DNA of 64,000 nt from Helianthus annuus (GCF_002127325.2 NC_035437.2:161361408-161425407); one strand, 5' to 3'. Positions 1 through 11,420 are shown, counted from the stretch's first letter. The notes: generated from the sequence alone by a model not told the origin. Numbers and translations are program-made.

Positions 1-124
1 CAGAGGCAAATGTTTGAACCATTCAGACATTTGCTCGTGAAACAAACCGTCTGAACCATTAAGTGCTGAACCAGTAAGAGGTTTGAACAATTAAGAGTCT
101 TATTAAGAGGTAAACAAACAGCCC
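1..124. mobile_element. Truncated Tourist/Harbinger-like MITE end
   Basis: The segment ends in ACAAACAGCCC and repeats the words AACCATT and TTAAGAGG. The complete MITE at 50682-50906 has the same terminal word and vocabulary. The left part lies outside the window, so no target duplication can be tested. It is best read as the right end of a related Harbinger-type miniature element. Confidence 0.45.
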
Positions 125-890
125 TAGTCTGTTAGAAATTAAAATATTTTTTTAAAAGTGAATATTACAGTAACCTCATATTAATCCTCCTTCTAAATTA
201 CCCTAAATTAATCCTAATTTACGTTAATTTGAACTCTAATTTTCTCTCTGAAAGTCTATTAGTAAGCTGAAATTTTAGTTGTATTTTAAGTATTATCTTT
301 GCAAATAACGCCATAAATACAAAGGATAAAATTTGTTAGAAAAGTTTAGATAAACGGAATATTATCTTTCCAGCTTCAAATAATTACGATATTTCACTAC
401 GTATGAAGACATCAAACAACCACTATTTAACTGGAGTTCAGTTGTTTTTCAGACTTAGTTCGCTGGTATTTCATATTTTTGGCTGGGACTTAGGCCATTA
501 ATATATTTTTATATTCTATTTTGTGGTGTTTAGAGTTGTAGACTTGTAGCATTAGGTTTCTGCATTCGATGTATGCACTTGCACACGGAAAAAACCGTTA
601 TATTTAGTTTATGCTTTTTATAATATAATGTATATACTTTAACCGTTAAAAAGTAGATTGAAAAGAGAAACACATTAAGAAAAAAAAATCACTTTAATTG
701 ATATATTAGTATTTTACTTTTATTATATCGACTTCCTTCTCACCTTTTTTGCGATTCAAAATCTTCAATTAAATACTCAATTAGTTGGATATAAACTTTT
801 TTCTGTTGGTAAAAGAAGCAATCGTTTAGTCATTCTTATAAACTTATATTTTGTTGTTTATTTTAGTTTTGAAAAAATGTATTTAGGACT
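125..890. other. AT-rich intergenic DNA, nothing recognised
   Basis: There is no long open frame, no terminal repeat and no recognisable domain. The stretch is AT-rich with scattered A and T runs. Confidence 0.5.
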
Positions 891-1285
891 AGGATCAAAT
901 ACAAACCATATTTTGTATACAAACGGTAAGAACCATTTAAAAATTGTCACGTGACATCCAACCAATTATAGAGAAATGATAAAATAATATACTAAATAAT
1001 ATCAATTATATTGAATTCTCTATAAATATGATAACAAGCAATTAATTCTTTATTTTGATCATTCTTTTGTTTTCAATCTGCTGATTAAGAAAAATGCTGA
1101 TATTATTCAAATATGTGCTAAAATCAATTATTTTGATTAATTTTCATGTGCTAATGTCTAATATAATTCAAAAGTGCTACTTTTATGTATGTATTTTTTG
1201 GTATGTGCTAATTTAACTTTTTTAAGTGCTAGGATATGTTTTTACGATTTGTAGAATAAATATGGTTTGTACCGAAATCAACCCT
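891..1285. mobile_element. Candidate MITE with imperfect inverted ends
   Basis: ACAAACCATATTT near the left end reappears inverted near the right end as AAATATGGTTTGT, with partial similarity continuing inward for about 35 bases. The interior repeats the word GTGCTA several times. No clear target duplication was found, so the borders are approximate and the superfamily is unassigned. Confidence 0.35.
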
Positions 1286-1319
1286 GTGTGTTTTAAGCAA
1301 CTCTCACATAGATGCATAA

Positions 1320-1565
1320 GACCATAGGTAATGGTTAATGCCCACTAAGGGGCATTTTTCACCACATCATCATCATAATGCCCTTTTAAAAAAGGTGTAA
1401 TGGTTAATGCCCATTTCATTTATTACTTTCCATTATTTTTCTTCTCTTTGGGCATTATTATAGAAATGCCCCTCACTCTTCATGCCCCTATAATACCCAT
1501 GAGTAATGGTGTAAGGGCATTATCAAAATCTTTCATGCCCTTATAAAGCCCCATTACATATGGTC
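1320..1565. mobile_element. MITE with TAA target duplication
   Basis: This 246-bp element has inverted ends GACCATAGGTAATGG and GACCATATGTAATGG (14 of 15 match). TAA flanks both sides (1317-1319 and 1566-1568). A 3-bp TWA duplication is the hallmark of PIF/Harbinger (Tourist) elements. The interior is built from repeated forms of TAATGGGCATT and its complement and has no coding potential. Confidence 0.7.
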
Positions 1566-1568
1566 TAA

Positions 1569-2142
1569 GGTTATTCTCCATATGATAACTTAAAGCTATC
1601 TAATTGACACATAGCCAACATTAAAATATTAATAATCATTCTTATCAAAATATTAAAATTATCTATTATCTATTATCTAATTGGTATATTTTGCAACATC
1701 TGATTGATACATTGCTAACATAAATAATCATTACTACTAAAAACTTCTTGCTAAATATTTTGCCTCACCTTTAACTTTAGTCTCTTCAGTAACATCATCA
1801 TGTCAATAATTCATTTATGTGCAACTTGAAATCGTTGAAATCGTAATATTTGAACACTTTTTAGGCGAATTTTCTAATGTGTTAGGGATTATTTATGATA
1901 TGTGAGTTAGATTTTATAGGATTTTCCATCTTTTAGTGTATGAAATAATAATAATATATATGTAAGTTGTATTAAATTACATAATATTCTCTCGGGATTT
2001 TTCTCACCATCACGTAATATATGTCTTGCATAAATAAGTCCTAGATAATTTGGGTTTCCATTGTTTTGTATTTCATATGCCTATTTATAGTCTAAAACGG
2101 AAGACATAAGATTCCATATGCAACGAATCTCTCTCGCTCTCT

Positions 2143-2180
<38 letters not shown>

Positions 2181-2432
2181 TGGGGCACTAAAATATTGCA
2201 TGCATCACAGGAGTTTAATTATTGACTATGTTTCACAAGAAGGGTCGTCTTCATTGGCATTGGCAATATTATGAACTTGAGTCTGATATGATATCCATAC
2301 TTAAACCAATTATAGTTGGATGTAAAAAGAGTCCCCTTGATATCTAAGATATCCTCTTGACCTCTTCCACTCTTCATTGATAATGATGAAGTTGATGATG
2401 ATTTAATATAAGATAATAAGGAGACGAATAAG
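1569..2432. other. AT-rich DNA with a 32-T run
   Basis: No gene is seen. A run of about 32 T lies at 2148-2179. On the minus strand this is a poly-A tail-like tract that could mark an old retroposed sequence, but I recognise no body or target duplication. Confidence 0.4.
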
Positions 2433-2600
2433 ATAGAAATCAATGGTATATTAGTATTGGTTTTCTCATTAATTTAAAGAGAAAAACACCTCTGTACATA
2501 TTATATATCGAAAGAGACATAACACATGGAAAATAATATTTTTTAACAAAGGGTGGAGATACAGTAATAAAAGGTGGAGATATTGATCCTTATGATTCCA
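2433..2600 (-). repeat. Copia-1 3' LTR
   Basis: It shares with 10481-10611 the words ATAGAAATCAATG, TTGGTTTT-TCATTAATT, ACATGGAAA and a GATT-CATTG border. Just inside it (2601-2610) the minus strand reads AAAAAAGGGAG, a polypurine tract of the type that precedes a 3' LTR. The two LTRs differ by many substitutions and indels, so the insertion is old. The outer border and target duplication could not be resolved. Confidence 0.6.
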
Positions 2601-2611
2601 TTGCTCCCTTT

Positions 2612-2722
2612 TTTAAGTTAGATTGTGTAACTCTTTAACACCCAACTTTTCAAATAAAAATCTGAGTTGTAGAGCTCCCAACCCCTTTATTAAAAGATCA
2701 GAAATTTGCATCTTAGAATTAA
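2612..2722 (-). pseudogene. Copia-1 polyprotein C-terminus (RNase H tail)
   Basis: The minus-strand frame reads MQISDLLIKGLGALQLRFL and then EKLGVKELHNLT before a stop next to the polypurine tract. This matches the usual end of plant copia polyproteins, where an ADxxTKxL motif is followed by a KLG-type tail. It is separated from the rest of RNase H (3310 onward) by the Helitron-like insertion, so it is a broken gene end. Confidence 0.65.
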
Positions 2723-3300
2723 CTAGAATTTAGGACCCGCGTGCTACGACGGGTTCATTAAACAAAAAAATAGACGTAAAATCGTTGAACTTCCTACACG
2801 GATTATAGCATGTTAATTCATAAAAAAAAAATAGACGGAACCGTAAAAGGTAGAAAAGAATAAGTAACTCGACTTAGGACCCGTGCATTGCCATAAAGTC
2901 GTTTAACCGGAAAAAAAGTAGATGTAAAAACGTTGAATCACATACGCATTTTGCAACGTGTTAACTTGCAAAATATATACCAAAACGCAAAGCATTTTTG
3001 TAAAAAAAGAATGATTAAGTCAAAACGATAAAAAAAACCCATGTAAAGTCTTAACACAAATAGTAATAAAATATAACAACAACAACAACAACAATAATAA
3101 TGATAATAATAATAATAATAATAATATTTAATAATATAAGAACGTAAAAAAAACCTTTACTTAAATAAGTTACAATAAAACCTTTTAATAAGTTAAAATA
3201 AAAGCATCTTCTTTCATTCTTATGCTTCACCAACTTGTATCAAAAGCTATATAGGGTTGTAAAAAAATAAATAGTGAAGAGTAGATATAAAGAAAAGTTT
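2723..3300 (-). mobile_element. Helitron-like insertion in copia-1, right border uncertain
   Basis: The minus-strand 3' end carries a short GC-rich hairpin (CCCG...CGGG), then about ten bases, then CTAG followed by T. Helitrons end in a hairpin plus CTRR and insert between A and T. The segment interrupts the copia-1 RNase H frame. Inside are two diverged tandem units of about 150 bp (2730-2870 and 2875-3000), each starting GGACCCG, plus an AAC/AAT microsatellite. The 5' TC end is not certain, and no Rep/helicase is present. Confidence 0.35.
3075..3126. repeat. AAC/AAT microsatellite
   Basis: About five AAC units pass into about ten AAT units with one interruption. A minus-strand frame across it yields only poly-isoleucine and poly-valine and is not a gene. 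Confidence 0.9.
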
Positions 3301-3309
3301 CAAATTAAT

Positions 3310-4531
3310 AATGGGTAAATGTTTAGTGGGCTAACTTCTTGTTTCTCCACCTTTTCACGCACAATATAACATTCCATCTCCACATGCTTAGTTCGTTCGT
3401 GAATAAATGGGATATTTGCAATGTGTCTAGCTGCCTAGTTATCACAAAACAAAGGTGTTGGTCCTGTCATGGGTGTGTCTAACTCCCGTAGGCGCCACCG
3501 CATCCATAAGACCTCGCTAGTAGTGGAAGCCATGGAACAGATATTCTGCTTCAGCGGAAGAACGTGAGACCACTAACTGTTCCTTCGTTTTTCAAAACAG
3601 GTGCACCTCCCAATAGAAGTAGACAATCAGTTCTGGACTTTCTGGTGTAACGACACTTGATACAATCAGAGTCGCAATATGCCGTGAGGTTGGAACCTCC
3701 GTCTCGTGGTAATAGTATACCTTGCCCTGGCGTGGCCTTGAGGTACCGCAAGACACGATGAAGTGCATCCATGTGATTCTGTCTCGGGTCAGCAATAAAT
3801 TGATTTAGAACATAAACAAAGTACGTGATATTGGGTCTAGTAGTTTGCAAGTATAGTAAATGTCCCACTATTTTCCAGTACCGATTACTGCCCAGTTTTG
3901 ATTCTGTGTCTCCCTTATCCAACTTCAAATTGGGTTCCATAGAAAATAAACTAGGCTGACACCCCTTCAACCCACAATCTTCAAGAATATCTAGGGTATA
4001 CTTTCTTTGGCTCAAGACTAGACCTTCAGATGTTCGACTAACCACGATACCAAGAAAGTATTTACGATACCTTAGATCCTTGATGCAGAATTGCTTATCA
4101 ACCTCATCCTTTATGAGGTCGTTCCCAACCACAATGACATCATCAATGTAAATTAGGGCAACTACAACATTCTCACCTTGTTTATGGATGAAAAGAGAGC
4201 AATTTTCCTTGCATTGTCTAAAGCTATGTTCAACAAGAGAAGTCGTGAACTTTTGGTACCAATTTCGAGATGCTTGTTTGAGCCCTTAAAGTGATTTTCT
4301 TAACCTGCTGACTCTAGTCTCCCCTTCCTTAGAAAAACCTTGTGGTATCTTCATGTAAATTTCTTCATTTAAATCTACACGTAGGAAGACGTTGTTCATG
4401 TTAAGTTAATTAATGATCCAGTTTTTCTTGGCTGCCACGGCGAGAAGAGTTCTAACAATGACAAGTTTGGCCACAGGGGCGGCTATGTCATGGTAGTCGA
4501 CTTGTGACAACTGTGCTCTGTAATCTCTGTA
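3310..4531 (-). pseudogene. Copia-1 reverse transcriptase (second half) and RNase H
   Basis: From the 4531 end the minus strand reads VDYHDIAAPVAKLVIVRTLL, then the conserved NWYQKF region, and VALIYIDDVIVVGN. YIDD is the catalytic reverse-transcriptase box; copia elements more often have YVDD. A frame at 3551-4132 then carries the thumb/connection region (DLRYRKYFLGIVVSR, YLQTTRPNITYFVYVLNQF), and RNase H ends in ARHIANIPFIHERTKHVEME. Stops interrupt it (after LRKSL, and near 3540). At 4531 the gene is cut by the 3.7 kb insertion; its first half resumes at 8212. Confidence 0.8.
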
Positions 4532-5350
4532 CGATGTAAAACAATGGTGATTATCAATAAAACAATGTGTTTTAGTGTTAATATATGTGTATTTGTGTTT
4601 GACAATTTTACAATTTGATTCGATTCCGATTTCAAGCTTTAGATCACCTTCTGGAAGGTTATACGCAGACTGGTGCTTAAACGCAATCAGTTTAACGCAA
4701 CATACACTCCGGAACTGTGACGTAAGCTAAACATACCCTAAATATCCTTTACATAACTTAGAAATAAGTTTTGAAGGATTCGGTATGGCAAAAACATGTT
4801 TATTTGAACTAAAGAACTAATTGCGACAAAACTGCGAAACGAACGTTGGTGACCGCCCGGATAATATTTAAATCCCAAAAATATTCTGTTATGATTAAAA
4901 ATTTATTTTTAATCAGGTCCATGTTGAAAAATAAATCGAAATGCCTAAAAACGTTATTTTTCAAGTTTAAGCGCGTACCGTGTGTTTCTACGCGACACAG
5001 TGCTTCTACTGCGAAACGCGGACAACGCAGCCAGTCTTGGCAACTGGAATTTATTTCAGTAATATTTTGGGCGAGTTTATTTTTATAGAATAATAAAAAT
5101 CATTTAGAACGCCATAAACCGGGATTTAAACGCTAGATAAAATACCCGGTACCCAGTTAAACACCTACTTCTATCCTATTTACCAACAAAATTACATTTA
5201 AACCCCCCCCCCATATGCAAACTTACGGTTGTAATATATTGGGAGGCCCCACCATATATTTCCAAGATCTTTCATGATCTATTTTGATCTTTCTTGATTT
5301 CTTTAGATTTCCCTTGGATTCTTTAGATATTATAAGATCTTGTATATCCC

Positions 5351-5357
5351 TATATAA
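5351..5357 (+). promoter_or_regulatory. TATA-like box in the solo LTR
   Basis: TATATAA is followed 40-80 bases later by a pyrimidine-rich stretch (TCTCCTCTCTCTCTCC), as expected for a plant core promoter and leader. The assignment rests on position and composition only. Confidence 0.35.
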
Positions 5358-6912
5358 TCTACCAAAGATCACAATCTTCACTACACTTCAACAACACTCA
5401 AATTTCTCCTCTCTCTCTCCTCCATGACCGTAACCCCCCTCCCATCACCTCCATCTTCATCTTCAACCTTGTTCTTGAAGAATCCAACTCCATTTCAAGC
5501 TAGTTTCAAGTTGGTGTGAAGATACAAAGGGGTTTCCAAGGTGTATTCAAGTGATTTCAAGCTTCTATCATTAAAATCTCATCCCACAACCTACTTGAAT
5601 CTTGAAGGTATAACACTTATGTTAAAATCATACTTTTGATTCTTGGTTGTTCTTGATGATTTGAAGTTTCTCTTGAATCTTGGAATTTTCACTAAACTTG
5701 AAATCTAAAAAAAAAAAGAAATGGGTCTTGAATCAAATAAAAAAAAATGGTGGTGATATATATGTATGTATAACCGTACATATATATATGTGTGTATGAG
5801 TCTTGAAGTTTGATTTTCTTGTTAAGTACTTGTTTATGTTGTTGCATGTTCTTGAATATAGTTAAAAATGCAAGTATTTGATGATTTGTGCAAGATATGA
5901 TAAATGATCAATTAAATCAGCAAGTAAACATGAATAAATCACATGTTTGATGCATCTAAACTCATATGAAAAGATGATGATATGATAGTGTGCTTTAGAC
6001 ACTTGTACATGAAGGAATATGTTGATTTAAAGCTCAAGAAGTGATAAAAAAATGGTTGTATGACAAAAGTGATTTTGAACAGATTATAAACACTAAAAAT
6101 AACATTATTTGGTGTAATATAATGGCATAAAACTTTGACAAAGGTTTGGTAGCATTGCATGTTGTACATATAGCTTAAAAAGTGATAAAATATGTGAAAT
6201 TTGCATGATTTATATGCTCTATTTAAGACCTGCACTATTGTGAGTATAACCATTATTTTATTCAGTAAATAACATGGGTTGTGTCAAAATTTCAAGTCGT
6301 TTCGATTTGGGATGGTTCGGGTAACGTTTGATGCAAAACTATGCGGTAAAACGGTTAAAAATCGCCTTTTTGGAGGATTTTTATTAAACTGTTTTTGATC
6401 AGTAACCAAACTGATATTTTTGATATAAAAACAAATATTTTAACGTATACTAAGTTTACTTGGTGTTCGGTTAGTCATACGTGGCTTCCGACGCTCAAAA
6501 ATGTTACCGAAACGCTAAAATAAGTGTTTTTCGACATAACTATAATGGGTTGTTCATGAGTAAATTTAATGTGTCACAATGTGCTATGTGTTTTACAATA
6601 TGTGTATGATGATGTGTTAGTGTTGACAAGATTATGCGTGTTACGCTTGAGTATATGTATATATACAAATACACCAAAATAATCAAAAATAATAACTTTT
6701 CGAGAAAACTCAAAGTTATGTGAAAATTCTAAGTATCGGAGAAACTTCGGTATTTATGTGAATTTTGATTATTAAAAATCATCCTTACTTTATTTAGGAC
6801 GCATAAACAATTTGAGGGATCGTGTTAACATTTAAAAACGCACCCAAGGTGAGTACATAGTTCCCCTATTTTACTGTTTTCAATTGTTTTGGGGTGATTC
6901 ATATGTATCAAA

Positions 6913-7110
6913 ACGATTTCGATGTTTTCACGATGGTTTCAAAAACGATTAAGGTGGTTTATACAAAACTAATAACGACTTCGATGTTTTCACGATGGTT
7001 TCAAAAACGATTAAGGTGGTTTATACAAAACTAATAACGACTTCGATGTTTTCACGATGGTTTCAAAAACGATTAAGGCGGTTTATACAAAACTAATAAC
7101 GATTTCGATA
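6913..7110. repeat. 62-bp tandem repeat inside the solo LTR
   Basis: Three nearly identical 62-bp units start at 6913, 6975 and 7037, each beginning ACGA[TC]TTCGATG, and a partial fourth starts at 7099. The few differences between units point to recent array growth. Confidence 0.9.
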
Positions 7111-8211
7111 AGGTGTACACGACTTGTTGGTTGTAATTACATAACGAATGACATTCATTAACATTGATCAAGCCGACCAGTATTAGGTTATGGTACCATA
7201 GGATCTGACAAATCCCGTTATTGCACTACACCCATGGTTATGTGTGGGGGTTGTGGGTAACGACTGAATCTGATAATTTTTAACTTACCCTTTGGAGGTT
7301 TGTTAATGCGAAAACGAGTTGAACAATAATCAAGTCACACAGGTTTGAATGTTGTTAGCGAGACGACCAAAAGTAGTTTCACTATTAAAACGAATACGAT
7401 TTTGAGACGAGTTAAACGATTTGAAACGAGATACACGAGGTGAAACGAGTAAACGATTTGGGGACGACTTGGAAACGATGTCAAACGATTACGATAAGCG
7501 ATTGGTTTTTGGTTAAGTGTTTAGATAACGAGACGGGTGTAATGTGGTGAAAACATGGTAGATACGCCGTTGGTACTTCTTATATATAAGTGTTTTCATC
7601 ATATTACATATCGTGGCGTTATTTAGTTCACTTGGGTAAACGATTTTGAAACGATATCACACAACGATGTTTTTCTAAGAGGTATATACTATACGAGCTT
7701 TTAACGAGTTATTGCAAGATGTTTTACAAGTTGGTGTTCTAAAGCAAAGGTTTTGGGTTAAGAATCATGGCTACGAGGTTTTATAAACTATAACCCGCTT
7801 GATTCGAGTTGGTTAATTAAGTTGCAATATTATACTCTTTTCAAAACAAAGTTTTTAATAAAGTATTGCAACACTTAAACTAGCCATGAATTCGACACTC
7901 CTATAAAACCTATGTATTCGCCAGCATTTCTTTGCTGACTAAGTTTTTACATATGTTTCAGGTGTTGATGCTTGAATGACTACTAGGGTGCATGCGTCAC
8001 ATAGGATCTGGACGAGGCCTTAGTGACTTAATAACTATGATAGACGATATAAAACATGTTTGTTCTATATGTTAAGACAATGTAATGTTAATATTATCGA
8101 TAAAACGAAACATTTTTTGTATCCATGGTTGTGAAACAATAGCTTCTGTTGCAACACTCCCCGACGTTTCCGCCACGGTTTGTTGTCCTACGTGGTCGGG
8201 GTGTGACACGA

Positions 8212-8966
8212 CTCCCTTTTTTTAAGTGAAGCCCTTTGCTACTAGACGAGCTTTGTATCGCTCCACTTATCCATTTGGTTTATATTTCACCTTATAAACC
8301 CACTATGAATCTATAGCAAATTTTCCTATCGAGGGTCCATGTACCACTTTCTTCAAGAGCGCGGATCTCTTGTTTCATTGTCTCTTTCCAATGTTCATCC
8401 TACATAGCTTGGTTAAAGTTCCTTGGCTCATCATTGGAATTGATGGCCACCAAAAAGGCCTTATAAGAACTAGAAAGTTGTTCATATGAAACAAAATTGG
8501 ACAAAGGATGTACTGTTGAGGGTTCTTGACTTGGTGCGGTTTGTGCAGGATAGATAGATGAGGGAAGATTTACAACAAAACCATTTAATCGAGTAGGTTG
8601 TCTTCTAATTCTTTTTTCTTGGGTCGGTTCATCATTTTCCTTACTTGTGTCTTCTGTTTGGACCATAGGTTCGGTCATAGCTGGTTGTTCTATATTTTGT
8701 TGTTGACCTTCATCGTCATTTGTTTCAACTTACATGGGTATTTCATCCCCATACATATTTTTTGCCATATCGCTGCTAGGGTTGCCACCCTCTATATCCT
8801 TGTATTTAACTTCACTATCTGTGGGTTTGCCAACATGATCAACATAATACCATATTAGGAATTCAAAGATTTTGGGTTCATCATCTTTGTCACAGGATGC
8901 ATTGGTATCATATGGAAAGACTTTTCAATTACCAAGTATCCCGTGACACAACTATTTTGCCATGTT
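8212..8966 (-). pseudogene. Copia-1 integrase-RT linker and reverse transcriptase N-terminus
   Basis: The frame at 8400-8678 carries the basic linker EKRIRRQPTRLNGFVVNLP and the HPLSNFVSYEQLSSSYKAFL motif found ahead of copia reverse transcriptase. It continues through DEPRNFNQAM, a stop, EHWKETMKQEIRAL, and in a shifted frame ERYKARLVAKGFT. About 15 bases after KGFT the 3.7 kb insertion begins. Upstream (8679-8966) the acidic spacer after integrase includes DSEVKYKDIEGG. At least two stops and one frameshift make it non-functional. Confidence 0.8.
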
Positions 8967-9690
8967 CTACATTATACACTTTGTAACCTTTGGTCCTAAG
9001 GGATAATCTAAAAACAATCTTCGTCTCCCTATTTCCTCAAACTTATCACCTCTCGTTTCAGTGGTATCATAATAGACAAGACAACCAAAAACCTTCTGAA
9101 GCTCATAATCAAGTTTTTGATCATAAACCATCTCACACGGCATTTCATTTCCAATGGTTTTGGATGGAAGTAGATTTATGATGTAGACTACTATCTCTCC
9201 CCCAAATTTTGAGGAATTTGCTTCAAACTTGAGCCCCCTAGCGGTTTCGAGAAGATGACGGTATTTTCGTTCAACCACACCGTTTTAGTGTGGCTTATGT
9301 GGGCAAGCAGTTTCTAGTAAACTCCATGATCGAAATAGAAATTGAACGTTCGATTTGATGTAAACTCTCTGCCGTTATTGCACCAAGATCTTTTGATAGT
9401 TTTGTTAAATTGAGTGTTGTTCATCTTGTGGAAAGAAATCAAGTAATCACTAGCTTCTGACTTATGTTTTAAAAGAAATACCCACACTGACAGACTAAAG
9501 TCATCAACAATGGTCAAAAATAGTTGGCTCGTGTGAGGGATAGAGTTCGGTACTTTCCCCAAATGTCACAATGTAAAAGCTCTAAGCAATCTTTTGTTTT
9601 AATGGAGCTAACTGGAAAAGGGTAACCTAGAGAACTTTGCCTTAACACAAGAGTCACAAAATGTATTGTTTGTAGCTGAATGAGAATCCT
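8967..9690 (-). pseudogene. Copia-1 integrase core and C-terminal region
   Basis: Split frames give LTIVDDFSLSVWVFLLKHKS (first catalytic Asp region), WCNNGREFTSN where the conserved second Asp is replaced (IRSDNGxEF is usual), and, after an ERKYRHLLETARGL helix, LPSKTIGNEMPCEMVYDQK and GCLVYYDTTETRGDKF. This is a copia rve domain. Frame breaks at about 9300 and 9560 and the altered catalytic segment show the gene is dead. Confidence 0.8.
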
Positions 9691-10179
9691 TAACAAAGTC
9701 TAGATGAGAAAGCTTGTCGTGTGAGGCATGACCCAATTGTTTATGCCACATAGCAATGGTGGTTATCATAGCCATCCTCTTGTTCCCTATAATCTCCATT
9801 CGATAAAGTCCTTTCACACATTTATCTACTCTGATTAGCTTCTTCGTTTGTAGGTCTTGCATAACACAAAAGTAGGGGAATAAAGTTACTTCACACATCC
9901 CTTGCAAATAGGCTAACTGACAACAGGTTACATGTAAACCTTGGAACAAGTAAGACACACTTAATTCGTAGCCCGTTAGGAAAGTTGCAAACACCCTTTC
10001 CTTCAACAGGTATGGAATCACCATTTGGTAAAGTAACTGGTAACTCGTGAGTGGTGTCAATATTGGTTTCAAGTTATTCGGTTATGTGGGTCATGTGTTC
10101 GGCTGCACATGAGTCTATAATCCAATAAAAAGTGTGATAGATCTTCCCTATCTTGTTGGTAATTGCCGGTACACCGTCT
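9608..10179 (-). pseudogene. Copia-1 protease and GAG-pre-integrase region
   Basis: The minus strand reads WIIDSCAAEHMTH at about 10085-10125, the copia aspartic protease box. The usual DSG is DSC here, which should abolish activity. The GAG-pre-integrase domain follows with MWHKQLGHASHDKLSHLD and the CDSCVKAKFSRLPF zinc-finger tail, in the frame at 9608-10072. Confidence 0.75.
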
Positions 10180-10422
10180 TTATCTGATATGTTCCTTTGT
10201 GCAAAAATATTCAAAAATTATTGATATTTTTCCTTGTTCAGTCCCGGTATAGGACTGTCTTCGGTTTCCGCATATGTCGCCTTGGTCTCTGTCTTTTCTC
10301 GTTCCCCTTCCTAGCCACCGCTCCAGATAGCCTATGAGTTTGAAGCAACTATCACGGTTGTGGCCATCTTTCCCACAAACTTCACAGTGCCCTTTTCGAC
10401 CAGTTGTTTTATGGCTAGTCAT
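10180..10422 (-). pseudogene. Copia-1 gag zinc-knuckle remnant
   Basis: The frame contains CEVCGKDGHNRDSC, a CX2CX4HX4C zinc knuckle for RNA binding, followed by FKLIGY, typical of the copia gag C-terminus. Normally about 200 residues precede it. Here the ATG is about 55 bases from the primer-binding site, so the gag N-terminal domain has been deleted. Confidence 0.7.
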
Positions 10423-10464
10423 CGCTATTTTGTTGCTTTAGGGTTTTGGCCGTGCGCCTCTACA

Positions 10465-10480
10465 ACCCGCTCTAATACGA
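10465..10480 (-). other. Degenerate copia-1 primer-binding site
   Basis: The minus strand reads TCGTATTAGAGCGGGT, a two-mismatch version of the TGGTATCAGAGC site that pairs with initiator methionine tRNA. It sits directly inside the 5' LTR. Confidence 0.55.
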
Positions 10481-10611
10481 TATAGAAATCAATGTATTGG
10501 TTTTTTCATTAATTCAAAGGGGAAAAACAAACCACTGTGCATATACATCGAAACAGGCATCATACATGGAAACTAATACTTTTAAAAGGTGGAAATATAA
10601 TTACGATTACA
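10481..10611 (-). repeat. Copia-1 5' LTR
   Basis: This is the partner of 2433-2600. It ends beside the primer-binding site. Being only about 131 bp against 168 bp, it has lost sequence. Confidence 0.55.
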
Positions 10612-10655
10612 TTGTTCATGTAAACATCAGCAATAGTTTCATACCAATACCAGAG

Positions 10656-10873
10656 GTAGTGGTGAGCAATAATTGAACGGTTAACCGAAACCGAGCCGAA
10701 AACTGACGAAACCGAATCGAAATTATCTGAAACCGAAATAACCGAAAAGTCGGTTAGTTAACATAAATAACCGAACCGAAAACCGATAAATTAACCGAAT
10801 AAACCGAACCGATTCAGTTACGATTTCGGTTAATGCTAATAACCGAACGAAACCGAACCGTGCACACCCATAA
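10656..10873. mobile_element. AACCGA-rich hAT-like miniature element
   Basis: The segment consists almost wholly of AACCGAA and CGGTT words. It runs from GTGGTGAGCA on the left to TGCACACCCA on the right, which are roughly inverted. AACCGAACCG-rich sequences bounded by GGGTG-GCA are a common plant hAT-type repeat. An 8-bp duplication could not be confirmed. A weaker relative lies at 56590-56750. Confidence 0.45.
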
Positions 10874-11359
10874 AGGTTTACTATGTAGCACGGGAACAGG
10901 TACGGAACTGGGGTACGGGGAGATAAGGGTACGATACGGGTACGGGGAACGGAAAAACTAAAAAATCTGAGATACGGGTACGACAAAAAAACAATATAAA
11001 AAAATATATTAAATAAAGTGCTATATATATATTGATGTAAAGTGTAAACTCCCAAAACACTCCATCAACCACAGGTAATTAATTATCAATATTTAAATCA
11101 TTATCAAATTCCAAAAAAACTACATGATATCCTCCTACCGCACCTAGCTTTTTGATTTTAGTCACATTTACCTTGCTAACGGTTTCTTATACAGTTTTAC
11201 TGATTAGTATTTGTTTTAAGTTATGAAACTATATTATAAAAAATACATAACAAACAAACAGAATCCCAAATATATATATAAAAAATACAAAACCACAATA
11301 TATTGATAATGTTGTAAATAAAATAAAAAAAGTAATAATGAAACGAAAGCCGTGAGTTA
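10874..11359. other. Intergenic DNA with GGTACGGG-type repeats
   Basis: 10880-10985 contains repeated GGTACGGGG-like words of no recognised function. The rest is AT-rich. No gene is seen. Confidence 0.4.
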
Positions 11360-11360
11360 A

Positions 11361-11419
<59 letters not shown>
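11360..11419. repeat. (AAT)20 microsatellite
   Basis: An uninterrupted AAT run of about 60 bp lies just outside the left end of the foldback element at 11450. Confidence 0.95.

Positions 11420-11420
<1 letters not shown>

Larger units (their letters stand above)
4535..8208. mobile_element. 3.7 kb solo-LTR-like insertion in copia-1
   Basis: The block starts TGTAAAACAATGG and ends GGGGTGTGACA, giving TG...CA borders. It cleanly interrupts the copia-1 reverse transcriptase. It encodes no recognisable protein and I found no internal LTR pair, so a solo LTR is the simplest reading. Only a 3-bp flank repeat (CGA, 4532-4534 and 8209-8211) is seen, where 5 bp is usual. A TATA-like box in the plus direction sits about 0.8 kb in, followed by a pyrimidine-rich leader near 5400. 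The minus-strand start TGTCACACCCCG resembles the TGTAACACCCCG start of gypsy-2, so orientation is undecided. Confidence 0.6.
2433..10611 (-). mobile_element. Copia-1: decayed Ty1/copia retrotransposon with nested insertions
   Basis: Reading on the minus strand, the order is short LTR (10481-10611), degenerate primer-binding site, zinc-knuckle gag remnant, protease, GAG-pre-integrase, integrase, reverse transcriptase, RNase H and short LTR (2433-2600). Integrase before reverse transcriptase defines Ty1/copia. The polyprotein is carried by many short frames separated by stops and frameshifts. A solo-LTR-like insertion (4535-8208) splits reverse transcriptase, and a Helitron-like insertion (from 2723) splits the RNase H tail. 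The gag N-terminal region is missing, because the zinc knuckle starts within about 60 bases of the primer-binding site. LTRs of 130-170 bp are short, as in some plant copia lineages. The element is dead. Confidence 0.85.

Noticed and set aside
3551..4132. 193-codon frame as a stand-alone gene
   Set aside because: It is the RT/RNase H part of copia-1 read in one frame of a broken polyprotein.
5939..6253. 104-codon minus-strand frame
   Set aside because: It lies in a non-coding solo LTR, is rich in Tyr/Phe/His from AT-rich DNA, and has no homology that I recognise.
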